Below, piece after piece: positions 1-6,429 of a stretch of DNA of 9,864 nucleotides. Location of the stretch: assembly GCA_958349075.1 (NCBI GenBank), contig CATWBR010000146.1:1-9864 (forward strand), given 5' to 3'. This DNA comes from an uncultured Clostridium sp. (GTDB lineage: Bacteria > Bacillota > Clostridia > Lachnospirales > Lachnospiraceae). The position numbers were made by a program, and so were the translations under genes. Numbering within the stretch: position 1 is the stretch's first letter; each line of letters starts with the position of its first letter. The notes beneath the pieces are model-generated. The model did not search any database. It had not been told where the DNA came from and saw only the letters and a list, made by a program, of their open reading frames with translations.

Positions 1-10
1 CTTTTTCAAA

Positions 11-39
11 TTGCCCTTCCCGCTGTTTTGCAATATAAT
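11..39 (+). promoter_or_regulatory. Sigma-A type promoter of the small membrane protein gene
   Basis: TTGCCC at 11-16 and a perfect TATAAT at 34-39 are separated by 17 bases, the ideal housekeeping spacing. It is followed by AGGAGG at 66-71, six bases before the ATG at 78. The gene therefore appears to have its own promoter and not to depend on an upstream operon outside the window. Confidence 0.65.
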
Positions 40-77
40 TCAATTATGGAAAAAATCGTTCTTACAGGAGGCGCCGT

Positions 78-416
78 ATGGGGCATTTAAATAACGAAAA
101 CAAATGTTATCTTCTTTTCATAATAGGTGAAATTGTTACCGCCTTTATCTACGCGCAGTGGATCGCACCCGATCTGGCTGCCATGCACAATGATATGCAG
201 GTCTTTGTCCCCCTGGCGCTGCTGTTTATCATAGCCCTCTCTTTCTTATCGGTACTGCTCCTGTGCGGATTGTATCTGCTGAAGAGCCGGCGAAAGAAAA
301 AAACGTATGACTGGAATGGCCCTGTGACACTTCTTCTGATTCTCGCAACCCTGATGCTATGGGCTATGGCCCTCCTTATCATATCCTCTCATACTGCCTG
401 TTGTACGGGAGGGTGA
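78..416 (+). CDS. Small three-helix membrane protein, function unknown
   Basis: I do not recognise this 112-residue protein. Three hydrophobic segments are visible at about residues 10-30, 42-68 and 82-103. The very basic stretch at 70-75 (SRRKKK) follows the second helix, so by the positive-inside rule the N-terminus and this loop are cytoplasmic and the short C-terminal tail is outside. That tail ends in a Cys-Cys pair (ACCTGG). No catalytic motif is seen. The start is well supported by AGGAGG six bases upstream and by a good promoter at 11-39. The stop lies only six bases from the stop of the convergent yigZ gene, with no obvious hairpin between, so the two transcripts probably overlap. 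It could be a species-restricted integral membrane protein; the reading frame is likely real, the function open. Confidence 0.75.
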   Translation: MGHLNNENKCYLLFIIGEIVTAFIYAQWIAPDLAAMHNDMQVFVPLALLFIIALSFLSVLLLCGLYLLKSRRKKKTYDWNGPVTLLLILATLMLWAMALLIISSHTACCTGG

Positions 417-422
417 GCGCGT

Positions 423-1073
423 CTAAAAGATTACGGTCTCACCGCCGTTTACTCCAAAGTATACCTTGTCGAGAAGCTCTATCCTGCATCGGCCGCCTGT
501 TCCTTCCGTCAGCTTTTTCTTAAGCCCCTGCGCCTCGGACAGCGGCGTCAGCGCGGTGAGGACCACCGTATCGCTGTATTCACTTCCAAGCACCGTAATG
601 CCCTGTTCCGCAAGGATATACTGTATTTTCCCCAGATCGCCGTAATCTGTCTTAAGCTCCAGTTTTTCAGCCAGTTTCTTTTCCAGGATCACGCAGTTTT
701 TAAGCCCTTCCTGAACCGCCCCGGAATAGGCTCTGACCAGACCGCCCGTCCCCAGGAGCGTTCCGCCGAAATAGCGCGTTACGACAGCGCAGACGTTATG
801 GATCTCCTCTCCCAGAAGCACATCCAGCATCGGCCTTCCCGCCGTCTGGGCAGGTTCCCCGTCGTCGCTGCACCTGGATATCTCAAAATTCTCCCCCACC
901 GTAAAAGCGGAACAGTTGTGGGTCGCGTCCCAATATTTTTTCCTCATTTCCGCAATGAAGGAGACGGCCTCTTCCTCGGATTCCACCGGACGGATTGCGG
1001 CAATGAAACGCGACTTTTTCTCCACAATCTCTCCCTCTCCTCCCTTATAAAGGATTCTGTAATTTTCTTTCAT
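423..1073 (-). CDS. yigZ: YigZ/IMPACT family protein
   Basis: This 216-residue protein has the two-domain layout of the bacterial YigZ (UPF0029/IMPACT) family: an N-terminal IMPACT domain at about 18-125 and a C-terminal DUF1949-like domain at about 138-200. Diagnostic motifs are KKSRFIA near residue 19, RCSDDGEPAQTAGRPML in the middle and TRYFGGTLLGTGGLVRAYS after it. The family is soluble and cytoplasmic; its exact role is unsettled, with links to translation regulation suggested from eukaryotic IMPACT. One small oddity is Gln where Gly usually follows EP(S/A) in the DDGEP-x-x-TAG motif. The start is set by AGGAGG at 1080-1085, six bases before the ATG. It is divergent from the PBP gene and convergent with the small membrane protein gene, so it is probably monocistronic. 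Confidence 0.92.
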   Translation of the reverse strand: MKENYRILYKGGEGEIVEKKSRFIAAIRPVESEEEAVSFIAEMRKKYWDATHNCSAFTVGENFEISRCSDDGEPAQTAGRPMLDVLLGEEIHNVCAVVTRYFGGTLLGTGGLVRAYSGAVQEGLKNCVILEKKLAEKLELKTDYGDLGKIQYILAEQGITVLGSEYSDTVVLTALTPLSEAQGLKKKLTEGTGGRCRIELLDKVYFGVNGGETVIF

Positions 1074-1190
1074 CTATTTCCTCCTGTATCACTTCTCCCA
1101 TATAAATTCCCTCGTGGAATACTGTCTGTGAGCCCTAATTAAATGCCTCTCTATTCATAATAACGTAAAAAAAATTTCATGACAATAGTA

Positions 1191-1219
1191 TTTATTTATC
1201 AGGTAACTTTTGCTATAAT
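1191..1219 (+). promoter_or_regulatory. Extended -10 promoter of the penicillin-binding protein gene
   Basis: TGC-TATAAT at 1211-1219 is an extended -10 element with a perfect hexamer. The -35 position 17 bases upstream (TTTATT, 1191-1196) is weak, which is usual when TGn is present. AAGGAGG at 1231-1237 follows, five bases before the ATG at 1243. The leader is short and shows no riboswitch. The surrounding 1074-1242 stretch is the divergent control region with yigZ; I could not pick a convincing yigZ promoter in it. Confidence 0.6.
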
Positions 1220-1242
1220 GATAGCTTATAAAGGAGGCTCCT

Positions 1243-3963
1243 ATGAATTATGGCAGAAAATCAACTAAACGAAGAATAAAGGCAGCCAGCTCCCGGAAGA
1301 AAAAATATACAAATAAGGTATTCTTATCTTTTTTTAAAACGGTTTTTGTCCTGTTTCTCTTTATCACCGCAGCGGGAATCAGCACAGGGATCGGCATGCT
1401 GAAAGGAATTATCGACAGTTCCCCTGACTTTAATCCGGACAGTTTCGCCCCCAGCGGTTATTTTTCCACGATTTATAACGCAAACGGAGAAGTAACGGAT
1501 ACGCTGGTGGGAACCGATTCGAACCGCATCGAAGCTACCTATGAAGAATTGCCCCAGGATCTTATCGACGCCTTTGTGGCGATCGAGGACTCCCGTTTCT
1601 GGCAGCACAACGGAATCGACCTCCGTTCCATTACCAGAGCCGCGGTCGGCGTCCTGACCCACAATTACAGCGGCGGCGCCAGTACCCTGACCCAGCAGTT
1701 AATCAAGAACACTGTGTTTAACGGCGGTATGGAGACAAGCGACGGAGCAAAGATTGAACGAAAGATACAGGAACAGTACCTGGCCTTACAGCTCACAAAG
1801 AATGTAGACCGGAAGATTATTCTTACCAACTACCTAAACACGATCAACCTCGGAAAGAACACGCTCGGCGTCAAGGCCGCGGCCCTGCGGTATTTTAATA
1901 AGGATGTCTCAGAGCTGACCCTCTCCGAATGCGCCGTTATTGCAGGTATTACGAAGAACCCGGCCCGTTTAAATCCGGTATCCGGCCCCGAGGACAATGC
2001 GGAGCGGAGGGAAGTCATCCTCCAGGAGATGTACAACCAGGGATATATTACAAAGGAAGAACAGGATGAAGCTCTGGCCGACGACGTTTATTCCCGTATC
2101 CAGAACGTGGATCTCGCAATCAAGGAGAATACTTCCCCTTACTCCTACTATACGGACGAGCTCATCGAGCAGGTGACGGAAGCCCTGAAAGAGGAGTTCG
2201 GCTATACGAACACCCAGGCCTACAATCTGCTGTACAGCGGCGGGCTCCAAATTGAAACGCCTCAGGATCCGGCCATACAGGCCATTGTAGACGAGGAAAT
2301 CAACAATCCGGAAAATTACGACGCAGCCCGTCTCTCTGTGGAATACCGTCTCTCCATCACTCATGCCGACGGAACAACGGAGCACTTTTCCCAGGAGACG
2401 ATGAAAACCTATTTCCGTCAGGTCAAGGGACAGACAAGCTATGAAGGCCTGTTTGACAGCGAAGCCGAGATACAGGCGGCAATTGACGAATACAAGGCGT
2501 ATCTGCTGAAAGAAGGCGATCAGGTGATCGGGGAATCCTCCCATATCACGCTTCAGCCTCAGGCATCCTTTGTCCTGATCGAGCAGTCCACCGGCTATGT
2601 CAAGGCAATCAGCGGCGGACGCGGCGAGAAGACGGCCAACCGCACCTTAAACAGGGCCACCAACACGCCCAGGCAGCCGGGTTCCACCTTCAAGGTAATC
2701 ACATCCTTTGCACCTGCCATCGACACCTGCGGAGCAACGCTTGCCTCCGTATACTATGATGCTCCTTATACGGTAGGCACCAAATCATTCAGGAACTGGT
2801 GGGGAACCGACTACAAGGGATACCACTCCATCCGTGACGGTATCGTTTATTCTATGAACATTATCGCCCTGCGGTGCATGGCTGAGACGGTAACGCCCCA
2901 GCTCGGCGTGGAATATGCGGAAAAGCTCGGGATTACCACTCTCGTCTCCTCGGATTTGAACCTGTCGACCGCCCTCGGCGGTATTACAAAGGGCGTCACA
3001 AACCTGGAGCTGACCAATGCGTTTGCTTCCATCGCCAACAACGGCACCTATACAAAACCAATTTTCTTTACAAGGATTCTGGACCGCAACGGCAAGGTAC
3101 TGATTGAAAATGTGCCGGAGACAAGACAGGTGCTTAAGGACTCTACCGCCTTCCTGCTGACCGACGCAATGACGGACGTTATGCAGAGCAATGTCCTCTA
3201 TTCCAGGCCGGGAGCCGGTGTCAACGCAACAGGAACCGCAGCCGCAGTCCCGGGCATGACGACCGCCGGAAAGAGCGGTACTACAACGGATAATAAAGAT
3301 ATCTGGTTTGTCGGTTATTCACCATACTATACAGCAGGCATCTGGGGCGGATGCGACAACAACCAGAAGCTTAAGGATTCACGCGGCAACATAAACGGCG
3401 GTACCAGCTTTACGAAGCGTATCTGGCGTAAGATTATGACCAGGGTTCACGAAGGACTCTCCGACCCCGGCTTCCCTGTGCCCGACAGTATTGAGACGGC
3501 CCAGGTGTGCAGGAAATCAGGCAAACTTGCCGTGTCCGGCGTCTGCAGCAGCGACCCGAGGGGCAATGCCGTCTATACCGAGTATTTTGCCAAAGGGACC
3601 GTCCCAACCGAGGCATGTGATCACCATGTAAGAGTCACGGTCTGCACGGCGTCAGGCGGACGTCCTACCGCGTTCTGTCCGGAGGACCAGCAGGAGGCGC
3701 GCACCTTTATGGCTGTTCCGGCAGACGAGGGCATTACCGACGACTCCTACTACGCAATGCCGGATTACTGTACCGTACATAACGGCTCTTCCACCATTAT
3801 TGATCCTTCGGGAGCGGAAGGAAGCGACATCCCGTACGGCCCGGGCTATGTTCCGGAGACTACGGCCCCTTACTCAAGGCCGGCCAATGAATATTATACT
3901 TACCCGCATTCCTCCGGGGACGGCAATACCATTCCGATCGTTCCGGCGGGACCTAACGGTTAA
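1243..3963 (+). CDS. Bifunctional class A penicillin-binding protein (PBP1A type)
   Basis: This 906-residue cell wall synthase polymerises lipid II glycan strands and cross-links the peptides outside the membrane. A basic cytoplasmic tail (1-25) precedes a single membrane anchor (about 26-52). The GT51 glycosyltransferase domain (about 75-255) carries the catalytic Glu of EDSRF (Glu115), then GGASTLTQQLIKN (144-156) and a typical NYLNTINLG block near 196. The transpeptidase domain (about 430-730) has all three active-site motifs: STFK (nucleophile Ser481), SMN (537-539) and KSGT (677-680). The C-terminal 150 residues hold six Cys (756, 768, 792, 801, 812, 843) in a Cys-rich module seen in clostridial PBPs, followed by a Pro/Tyr/Ser-rich low-complexity tail. 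No PASTA repeats are seen. Length and motifs are complete. It is monocistronic, ending at a strong terminator. Confidence 0.96.
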   Translation: MNYGRKSTKRRIKAASSRKKKYTNKVFLSFFKTVFVLFLFITAAGISTGIGMLKGIIDSSPDFNPDSFAPSGYFSTIYNANGEVTDTLVGTDSNRIEATYEELPQDLIDAFVAIEDSRFWQHNGIDLRSITRAAVGVLTHNYSGGASTLTQQLIKNTVFNGGMETSDGAKIERKIQEQYLALQLTKNVDRKIILTNYLNTINLGKNTLGVKAAALRYFNKDVSELTLSECAVIAGITKNPARLNPVSGPEDNAERREVILQEMYNQGYITKEEQDEALADDVYSRIQNVDLAIKENTSPYSYYTDELIEQVTEALKEEFGYTNTQAYNLLYSGGLQIETPQDPAIQAIVDEEINNPENYDAARLSVEYRLSITHADGTTEHFSQETMKTYFRQVKGQTSYEGLFDSEAEIQAAIDEYKAYLLKEGDQVIGESSHITLQPQASFVLIEQSTGYVKAISGGRGEKTANRTLNRATNTPRQPGSTFKVITSFAPAIDTCGATLASVYYDAPYTVGTKSFRNWWGTDYKGYHSIRDGIVYSMNIIALRCMAETVTPQLGVEYAEKLGITTLVSSDLNLSTALGGITKGVTNLELTNAFASIANNGTYTKPIFFTRILDRNGKVLIENVPETRQVLKDSTAFLLTDAMTDVMQSNVLYSRPGAGVNATGTAAAVPGMTTAGKSGTTTDNKDIWFVGYSPYYTAGIWGGCDNNQKLKDSRGNINGGTSFTKRIWRKIMTRVHEGLSDPGFPVPDSIETAQVCRKSGKLAVSGVCSSDPRGNAVYTEYFAKGTVPTEACDHHVRVTVCTASGGRPTAFCPEDQQEARTFMAVPADEGITDDSYYAMPDYCTVHNGSSTIIDPSGAEGSDIPYGPGYVPETTAPYSRPANEYYTYPHSSGDGNTIPIVPAGPNG

Positions 3964-3972
3964 AAACGGCAT

Positions 3973-4036
3973 AAAACCAGCCCGGACCGCGGTGAGACAG
4001 AGAAAATCCCTGTTCACCGCGGTCCGGGCTGGTTTT
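3973..4036. terminator. Very long bidirectional intrinsic terminator
   Basis: Arms 3973-3995 and 4014-4036 are perfectly complementary over 23 bp. A further 4 bp (ACAG 3997-4000 with CTGT 4010-4013) pair across a single bulged G, leaving a 9-base loop. The stem starts with AAAA and ends with TTTT, so each strand presents a GC-rich hairpin with a U tract. It sits between the convergent ends of the PBP gene (stop at 3963) and bilS (stop at 4073) and should terminate both. Confidence 0.92.
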
Positions 4037-4072
4037 GGCTTCTGTCACCCAAACTCAACGATCACGATTTCG

Positions 4073-4636
4073 TTACCTTATTCCAATTGTTTCCTCCAGA
4101 AAATGACCAAATGCATTAAAATCTTCCTCTCCCGGATGGGATAACGCCGCATTAAAATTCTCTATCATCTGCTCAGCCATGCTGTCCTCAGGATTAACCT
4201 CCAGCATGGCCCGGTAGCGCTCCAGCACATTGGAAGACATTCTGCCCTGGCACATGAAATACGCCTCAATCTTCACGGTATCGGGAAGCTCCCGGGCGAT
4301 GTTTCGGATCACTTTGTCATAATATGCCCGGTCAGAACCAAAACCGGCCGTACCGAAAAGAACCAGCTTTTCCGGAACCGGAACCGTTCTTCCCAGCGCC
4401 TTCAGAAAGGAAAGGGTATCGGAGTCCGCATTCCCCTTATCCGTCCAGAAACCGACGCAGAGAATATCGGCCCGTTCCGCTTTTTCCCCGCGCTTTTCTC
4501 CTTCCTGCAAAGCGGCAGGCGCGTCCCCATAAAAGAGACACTCTCCCTCCCCTGCATTCCCAAATACCTCCCGTGCTTTATCTGCCAGCATTTTTGTATT
4601 TCCCGTCCTGCTGCTGTATATGATTGCGTATTTCAT
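4073..4636 (-). CDS. bilS: Flavodoxin-like protein BilS, probable electron donor to BilR
   Basis: This 187-residue cytoplasmic protein has a flavodoxin fold. The FMN phosphate loop SSRTGNT is at residues 8-14 directly after the first beta strand, and further FMN-site loops are VGFWTDKGNAD (61-71) and FGTAGFGSD (94-102). It is slightly longer than classical short-chain flavodoxins and fits the flavodoxin-like BilS proteins described next to the bilirubin reductase BilR. It is the last gene of a three-gene operon: its ATG overlaps the bilR stop as ATGA, and AGGAGG at 4644-4649 lies seven bases upstream, so translation is probably coupled. The expected role is delivery of electrons from a cellular reductase to BilR. 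The flavodoxin assignment is read from the sequence; the bilirubin role comes from context and family knowledge. It could otherwise serve another old yellow enzyme reaction. Confidence 0.8.
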   Translation of the reverse strand: MKYAIIYSSRTGNTKMLADKAREVFGNAGEGECLFYGDAPAALQEGEKRGEKAERADILCVGFWTDKGNADSDTLSFLKALGRTVPVPEKLVLFGTAGFGSDRAYYDKVIRNIARELPDTVKIEAYFMCQGRMSSNVLERYRAMLEVNPEDSMAEQMIENFNAALSHPGEEDFNAFGHFLEETIGIR

Positions 4637-5754
4637 CTTTTTTCCTCCTGTCTGCCGTCATAAATGCAATGAACTCCCCTGTGTTCCATCATTCCCCCCA
4701 GGCATTCCCTGTTACACCGGACACAGGTTCTTATCTTCTCCTGATTTTCTCCTGCCGTCTTTGCCGGCCACTGCGGATCGGCCAGCAACTGGCGGCTCAT
4801 GGCCGCATAATCAATTCTCGATTTTTGAAGCTGTTCTTCTACGAAATCCGGATTGGTCAGTCCTCCCACCCCGCAGACCGGAAGGGAAGTATATTTCCTC
4901 ACCTCGTCACTGTACTTCAGAAAACAGCCTTCCTCCGAAAAATATGGATGTGACTTTGGCGGTATCGTGTCCGACAGAGACGTGTGATCCGCCAGTGCCA
5001 CGTGATAACAGTCCACACCTGCATCCTCAAGAGCCGGCAGAAAGACCGGAAGTTCTTCCAGGAGGATTCCCGCATTGCCGTAGTGGGGATTCTCCTGGCG
5101 CACAGCCAGCTTATACTCTATGGGCATGTCCGGAAGCTCACGCCTCACGGCCGCAACGGCCTCAGAGGCGAATCTGGCGCGGTTTCCGGCAGAACCGCCG
5201 TATTGGTCCATCCTGCTGTTAAAAACGGCGGAGCTGAAGCTCCCGCACATTCTGTCACCGTGGATTTGTATCATGTCAAAACCGGCCTTTTCAGCCAGCC
5301 GGGCCGCCTCCGAAAAGGATGATGTGATCTCCCTCACCCTTTTTTCGGGGATGTTACTGATATATGGGCCGGTTCTCTCATTCATCAGGGTTCTCAGCCG
5401 GTCGGGCGTGATTTTCTTTGTCAGGATTCCCGGTATATAGCGGATCATTCCCTTCAGGTCGGAGTCCGGCACGTGAAGCTGGGCACAGGCCTTTGCCCCG
5501 TTTTTATGTATGGTATCGGTAAGCCTGCTGTAGAATTCATATCCCTTCCTGCCGTACAGCGGCTTTTCAAACAGGCTGTGCCTCAGGACGGGAACGTCAC
5601 CGATTGTCAGCATCGCCGCGCCTCCTGCGGCTATCTGCCCCATCCGTTCAAGATATGCCCTCTCGTTCAGTCCCATCGTAGTTGGAGCAAATACAATCCT
5701 GTTTTTGAGCGTGAGGCCCCGGATTGTAAATGGGGAATTGATCATTTCGTACAT
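4633..5754 (-). CDS. bilR: Bilirubin reductase BilR (short old yellow enzyme with 4Fe-4S motif)
   Basis: This 373-residue protein is an FMN-dependent old yellow enzyme of the 2,4-dienoyl-CoA reductase type. Visible are the N-terminal FMN strand APTTMG (24-29), an AQLH strand (91-94), the motif HGDR (165-168) followed by the family block RMDQYGGS (181-188), the phosphate-binding GVGGLTN (295-301) and AMSRQLLADP (318-327). Four Cys (344, 347, 351, 363; CxxC-x3-C-x11-C) form a 4Fe-4S site. HGDR, in place of the usual HGAHGYL-like sequence, is the signature I recall for BilR, which reduces bilirubin to urobilinogen in gut bacteria; Asp and Arg there are reported as important. The protein ends just after the cluster, so the FAD/NAD(P)H domain of long relatives is absent. 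The ATG at 5754 is chosen because GGAGG at 5762-5766 lies seven bases upstream; it overlaps bilQ by 13 bases. Other unsaturated substrates remain possible. Confidence 0.85.
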   Translation of the reverse strand: MYEMINSPFTIRGLTLKNRIVFAPTTMGLNERAYLERMGQIAAGGAAMLTIGDVPVLRHSLFEKPLYGRKGYEFYSRLTDTIHKNGAKACAQLHVPDSDLKGMIRYIPGILTKKITPDRLRTLMNERTGPYISNIPEKRVREITSSFSEAARLAEKAGFDMIQIHGDRMCGSFSSAVFNSRMDQYGGSAGNRARFASEAVAAVRRELPDMPIEYKLAVRQENPHYGNAGILLEELPVFLPALEDAGVDCYHVALADHTSLSDTIPPKSHPYFSEEGCFLKYSDEVRKYTSLPVCGVGGLTNPDFVEEQLQKSRIDYAAMSRQLLADPQWPAKTAGENQEKIRTCVRCNRECLGGMMEHRGVHCIYDGRQEEKR

Positions 5755-6173
5755 CCTGTCCCCTCCCCTGCTTCCTTTATCTTTTTCAGCATATCAAAAA
5801 GCTGCTTCTTTTCATTCTCATCCAGGGGGGACAGCACCTTTTCATCCCACTCCTCAAATAACGAATGGGCCTTTTCAAAGGTCTGCTCCCCTTTTTCCGT
5901 GAGTGTCAAAAGAACCATCCTCCTGTCCTTCTCATGGCGTCTGCGCTCGATAAAACCTTCCTGCAGAAGCTTTTCCACAGATCTGGCCGCATAGCCTTCA
6001 TCCGAGCGGACGGCCGCCGCCATCTCCCGCTGTGAGCAGCCCGGTTTCTTCCCGATGTAAATTAAAAAGTATAAAAGCCCCAGGGAAATTCCCTCTTTCT
6101 GAAGTTCCCCCTTACAGAATGATGTGAAATCCTCCCTGAAAACCGAGGTGTAATAGGCAAATGTCTGGTACAT
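5742..6173 (-). CDS. bilQ: MarR family regulator BilQ
   Basis: This 143-residue protein has the MarR winged-helix layout: N-terminal dimerisation helices (1-35), helix-turn-helix about 44-70 (CSQREMAAAVRSDEGYAARS) and a wing with the family signature DRRMVLLTLTEKG (83-95), then C-terminal dimerisation helices. Three Cys (20, 46, 141) are present, with no evidence that they act as redox sensors. It is the first gene of the operon with bilR and bilS, overlapping bilR by 13 bases. The ATG is supported by GGAGG at 6179-6183, five bases upstream. A perfect palindrome over its own -10 box suggests autorepression, relieved by a ligand that could be bilirubin or a related tetrapyrrole; that ligand is inferred from context only. 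The MarR assignment is firm, the bilQ name rests on operon order and memory of the described cluster. Confidence 0.85.
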   Translation of the reverse strand: MYQTFAYYTSVFREDFTSFCKGELQKEGISLGLLYFLIYIGKKPGCSQREMAAAVRSDEGYAARSVEKLLQEGFIERRRHEKDRRMVLLTLTEKGEQTFEKAHSLFEEWDEKVLSPLDENEKKQLFDMLKKIKEAGEGTGCTK

Positions 6174-6193
6174 GGTAACCTCCGTCTGATGTA

Positions 6194-6235
6194 TTTGATA
6201 TGCTTCATTTGTTTGATATTGTCAAGTATATCAAA
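6194..6235. promoter_or_regulatory. Candidate BilQ operator: palindrome plus extra half-site
   Basis: TTTGATAT (6212-6219) and ATATCAAA (6228-6235) form a perfect 8-bp inverted repeat with an 8-base spacer that covers the -10 box of the bilQRS promoter. A third identical half-site, TTTGATAT at 6194-6201, lies 18 bases further downstream in the transcript direction. The arrangement fits binding of a dimeric winged-helix repressor. Binding by BilQ itself is inferred. Confidence 0.6.
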
Positions 6236-6252
6236 ATGTATGATTTTGTCAA
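6225..6252 (-). promoter_or_regulatory. Promoter of the bilQRS operon
   Basis: Read on the minus strand, a perfect TTGACA (6247-6252) is followed after 16 bases by TATACT (6225-6230), a strong housekeeping promoter. The start point should lie near 6218, giving a leader of about 45 bases to the bilQ ATG at 6173. A second TTGACA at 6220-6225 sits 27 bases downstream of the first but lacks a good -10 box. Confidence 0.75.
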
Positions 6253-6267
6253 GTATTTTTATTGATT

Positions 6268-6378
6268 TCAAAAAGAGGACCGCCGTCCACAGGCATGCAA
6301 TGTCACCATTAATGCAACGCTCAAAGAGAGACAGACCGCAGCGCCGTTTGTGCCGCAGCACATGGGCTTTCCTGCCAT
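6268..6378 (-). CDS. Candidate 36-residue hydrophobic Cys-containing peptide
   Basis: A short ATG-initiated frame follows spoVAE by 51 bases in the same direction. GGAG lies six bases before the ATG. The product has a short basic start (MAGK), a hydrophobic stretch at about 13-29, four Cys (7, 8, 16, 30) and a basic end; LHAC at 27-30 loosely resembles a lipobox. If translated it would be a small membrane or secreted peptide made with the spoVA genes. Against it: the frame is very short, no family is recognised, and the segment also works as a hairpin region, with its GGAG and ATG lying at the edge of an inverted-repeat arm. It is listed as a possibility only. Confidence 0.25.
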   Translation of the reverse strand: MAGKPMCCGTNGAAVCLSLSVALMVTLHACGRRSSF

Positions 6379-6387
6379 CTGTCTCTC
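6326..6387 (-). terminator. Inverted repeat after spoVAE, possible weak terminator
   Basis: Perfect 10-bp arms GAGAGACAGA (6326-6335) and TCTGTCTCTC (6378-6387) enclose 42 bases that contain a second small hairpin, TGTGC-CGCA-GCACA (6349-6362). On the minus strand only three T follow the distal arm, so termination would be inefficient. It is the only terminator-like structure between the spoVA operon and bilQRS. Confidence 0.35.
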
Positions 6388-6429
6388 CGTCCTGTTCTGA
6401 CCGGCTCTCTTCCGGAACCCGTTTTTCGT

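Noticed and set aside
1106..1120. ATTCC-CTCGT-GGAAT dyad upstream of yigZ
   Set aside because: A 5-bp stem alone is expected by chance in a window of this size, and no promoter element could be aligned with it.
1231..1241. AGGAG-G-CTCCT palindrome at the PBP ribosome binding site
   Set aside because: The one-base centre cannot form a hairpin loop; it is best explained as a normal Shine-Dalgarno sequence followed by chance complementarity.
4620..5222. Plus-strand open frame of 200 codons
   Set aside because: It is antisense to bilR and rich in Pro, Arg and Ser, as expected for the shadow of a GC-moderate gene. No ribosome site or motif supports it.
6062..6361. Minus-strand frame of 99 codons between spoVAE and bilQ
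   Set aside because: It runs through the bilQ promoter and operator into bilQ in another frame and has no ribosome binding site.
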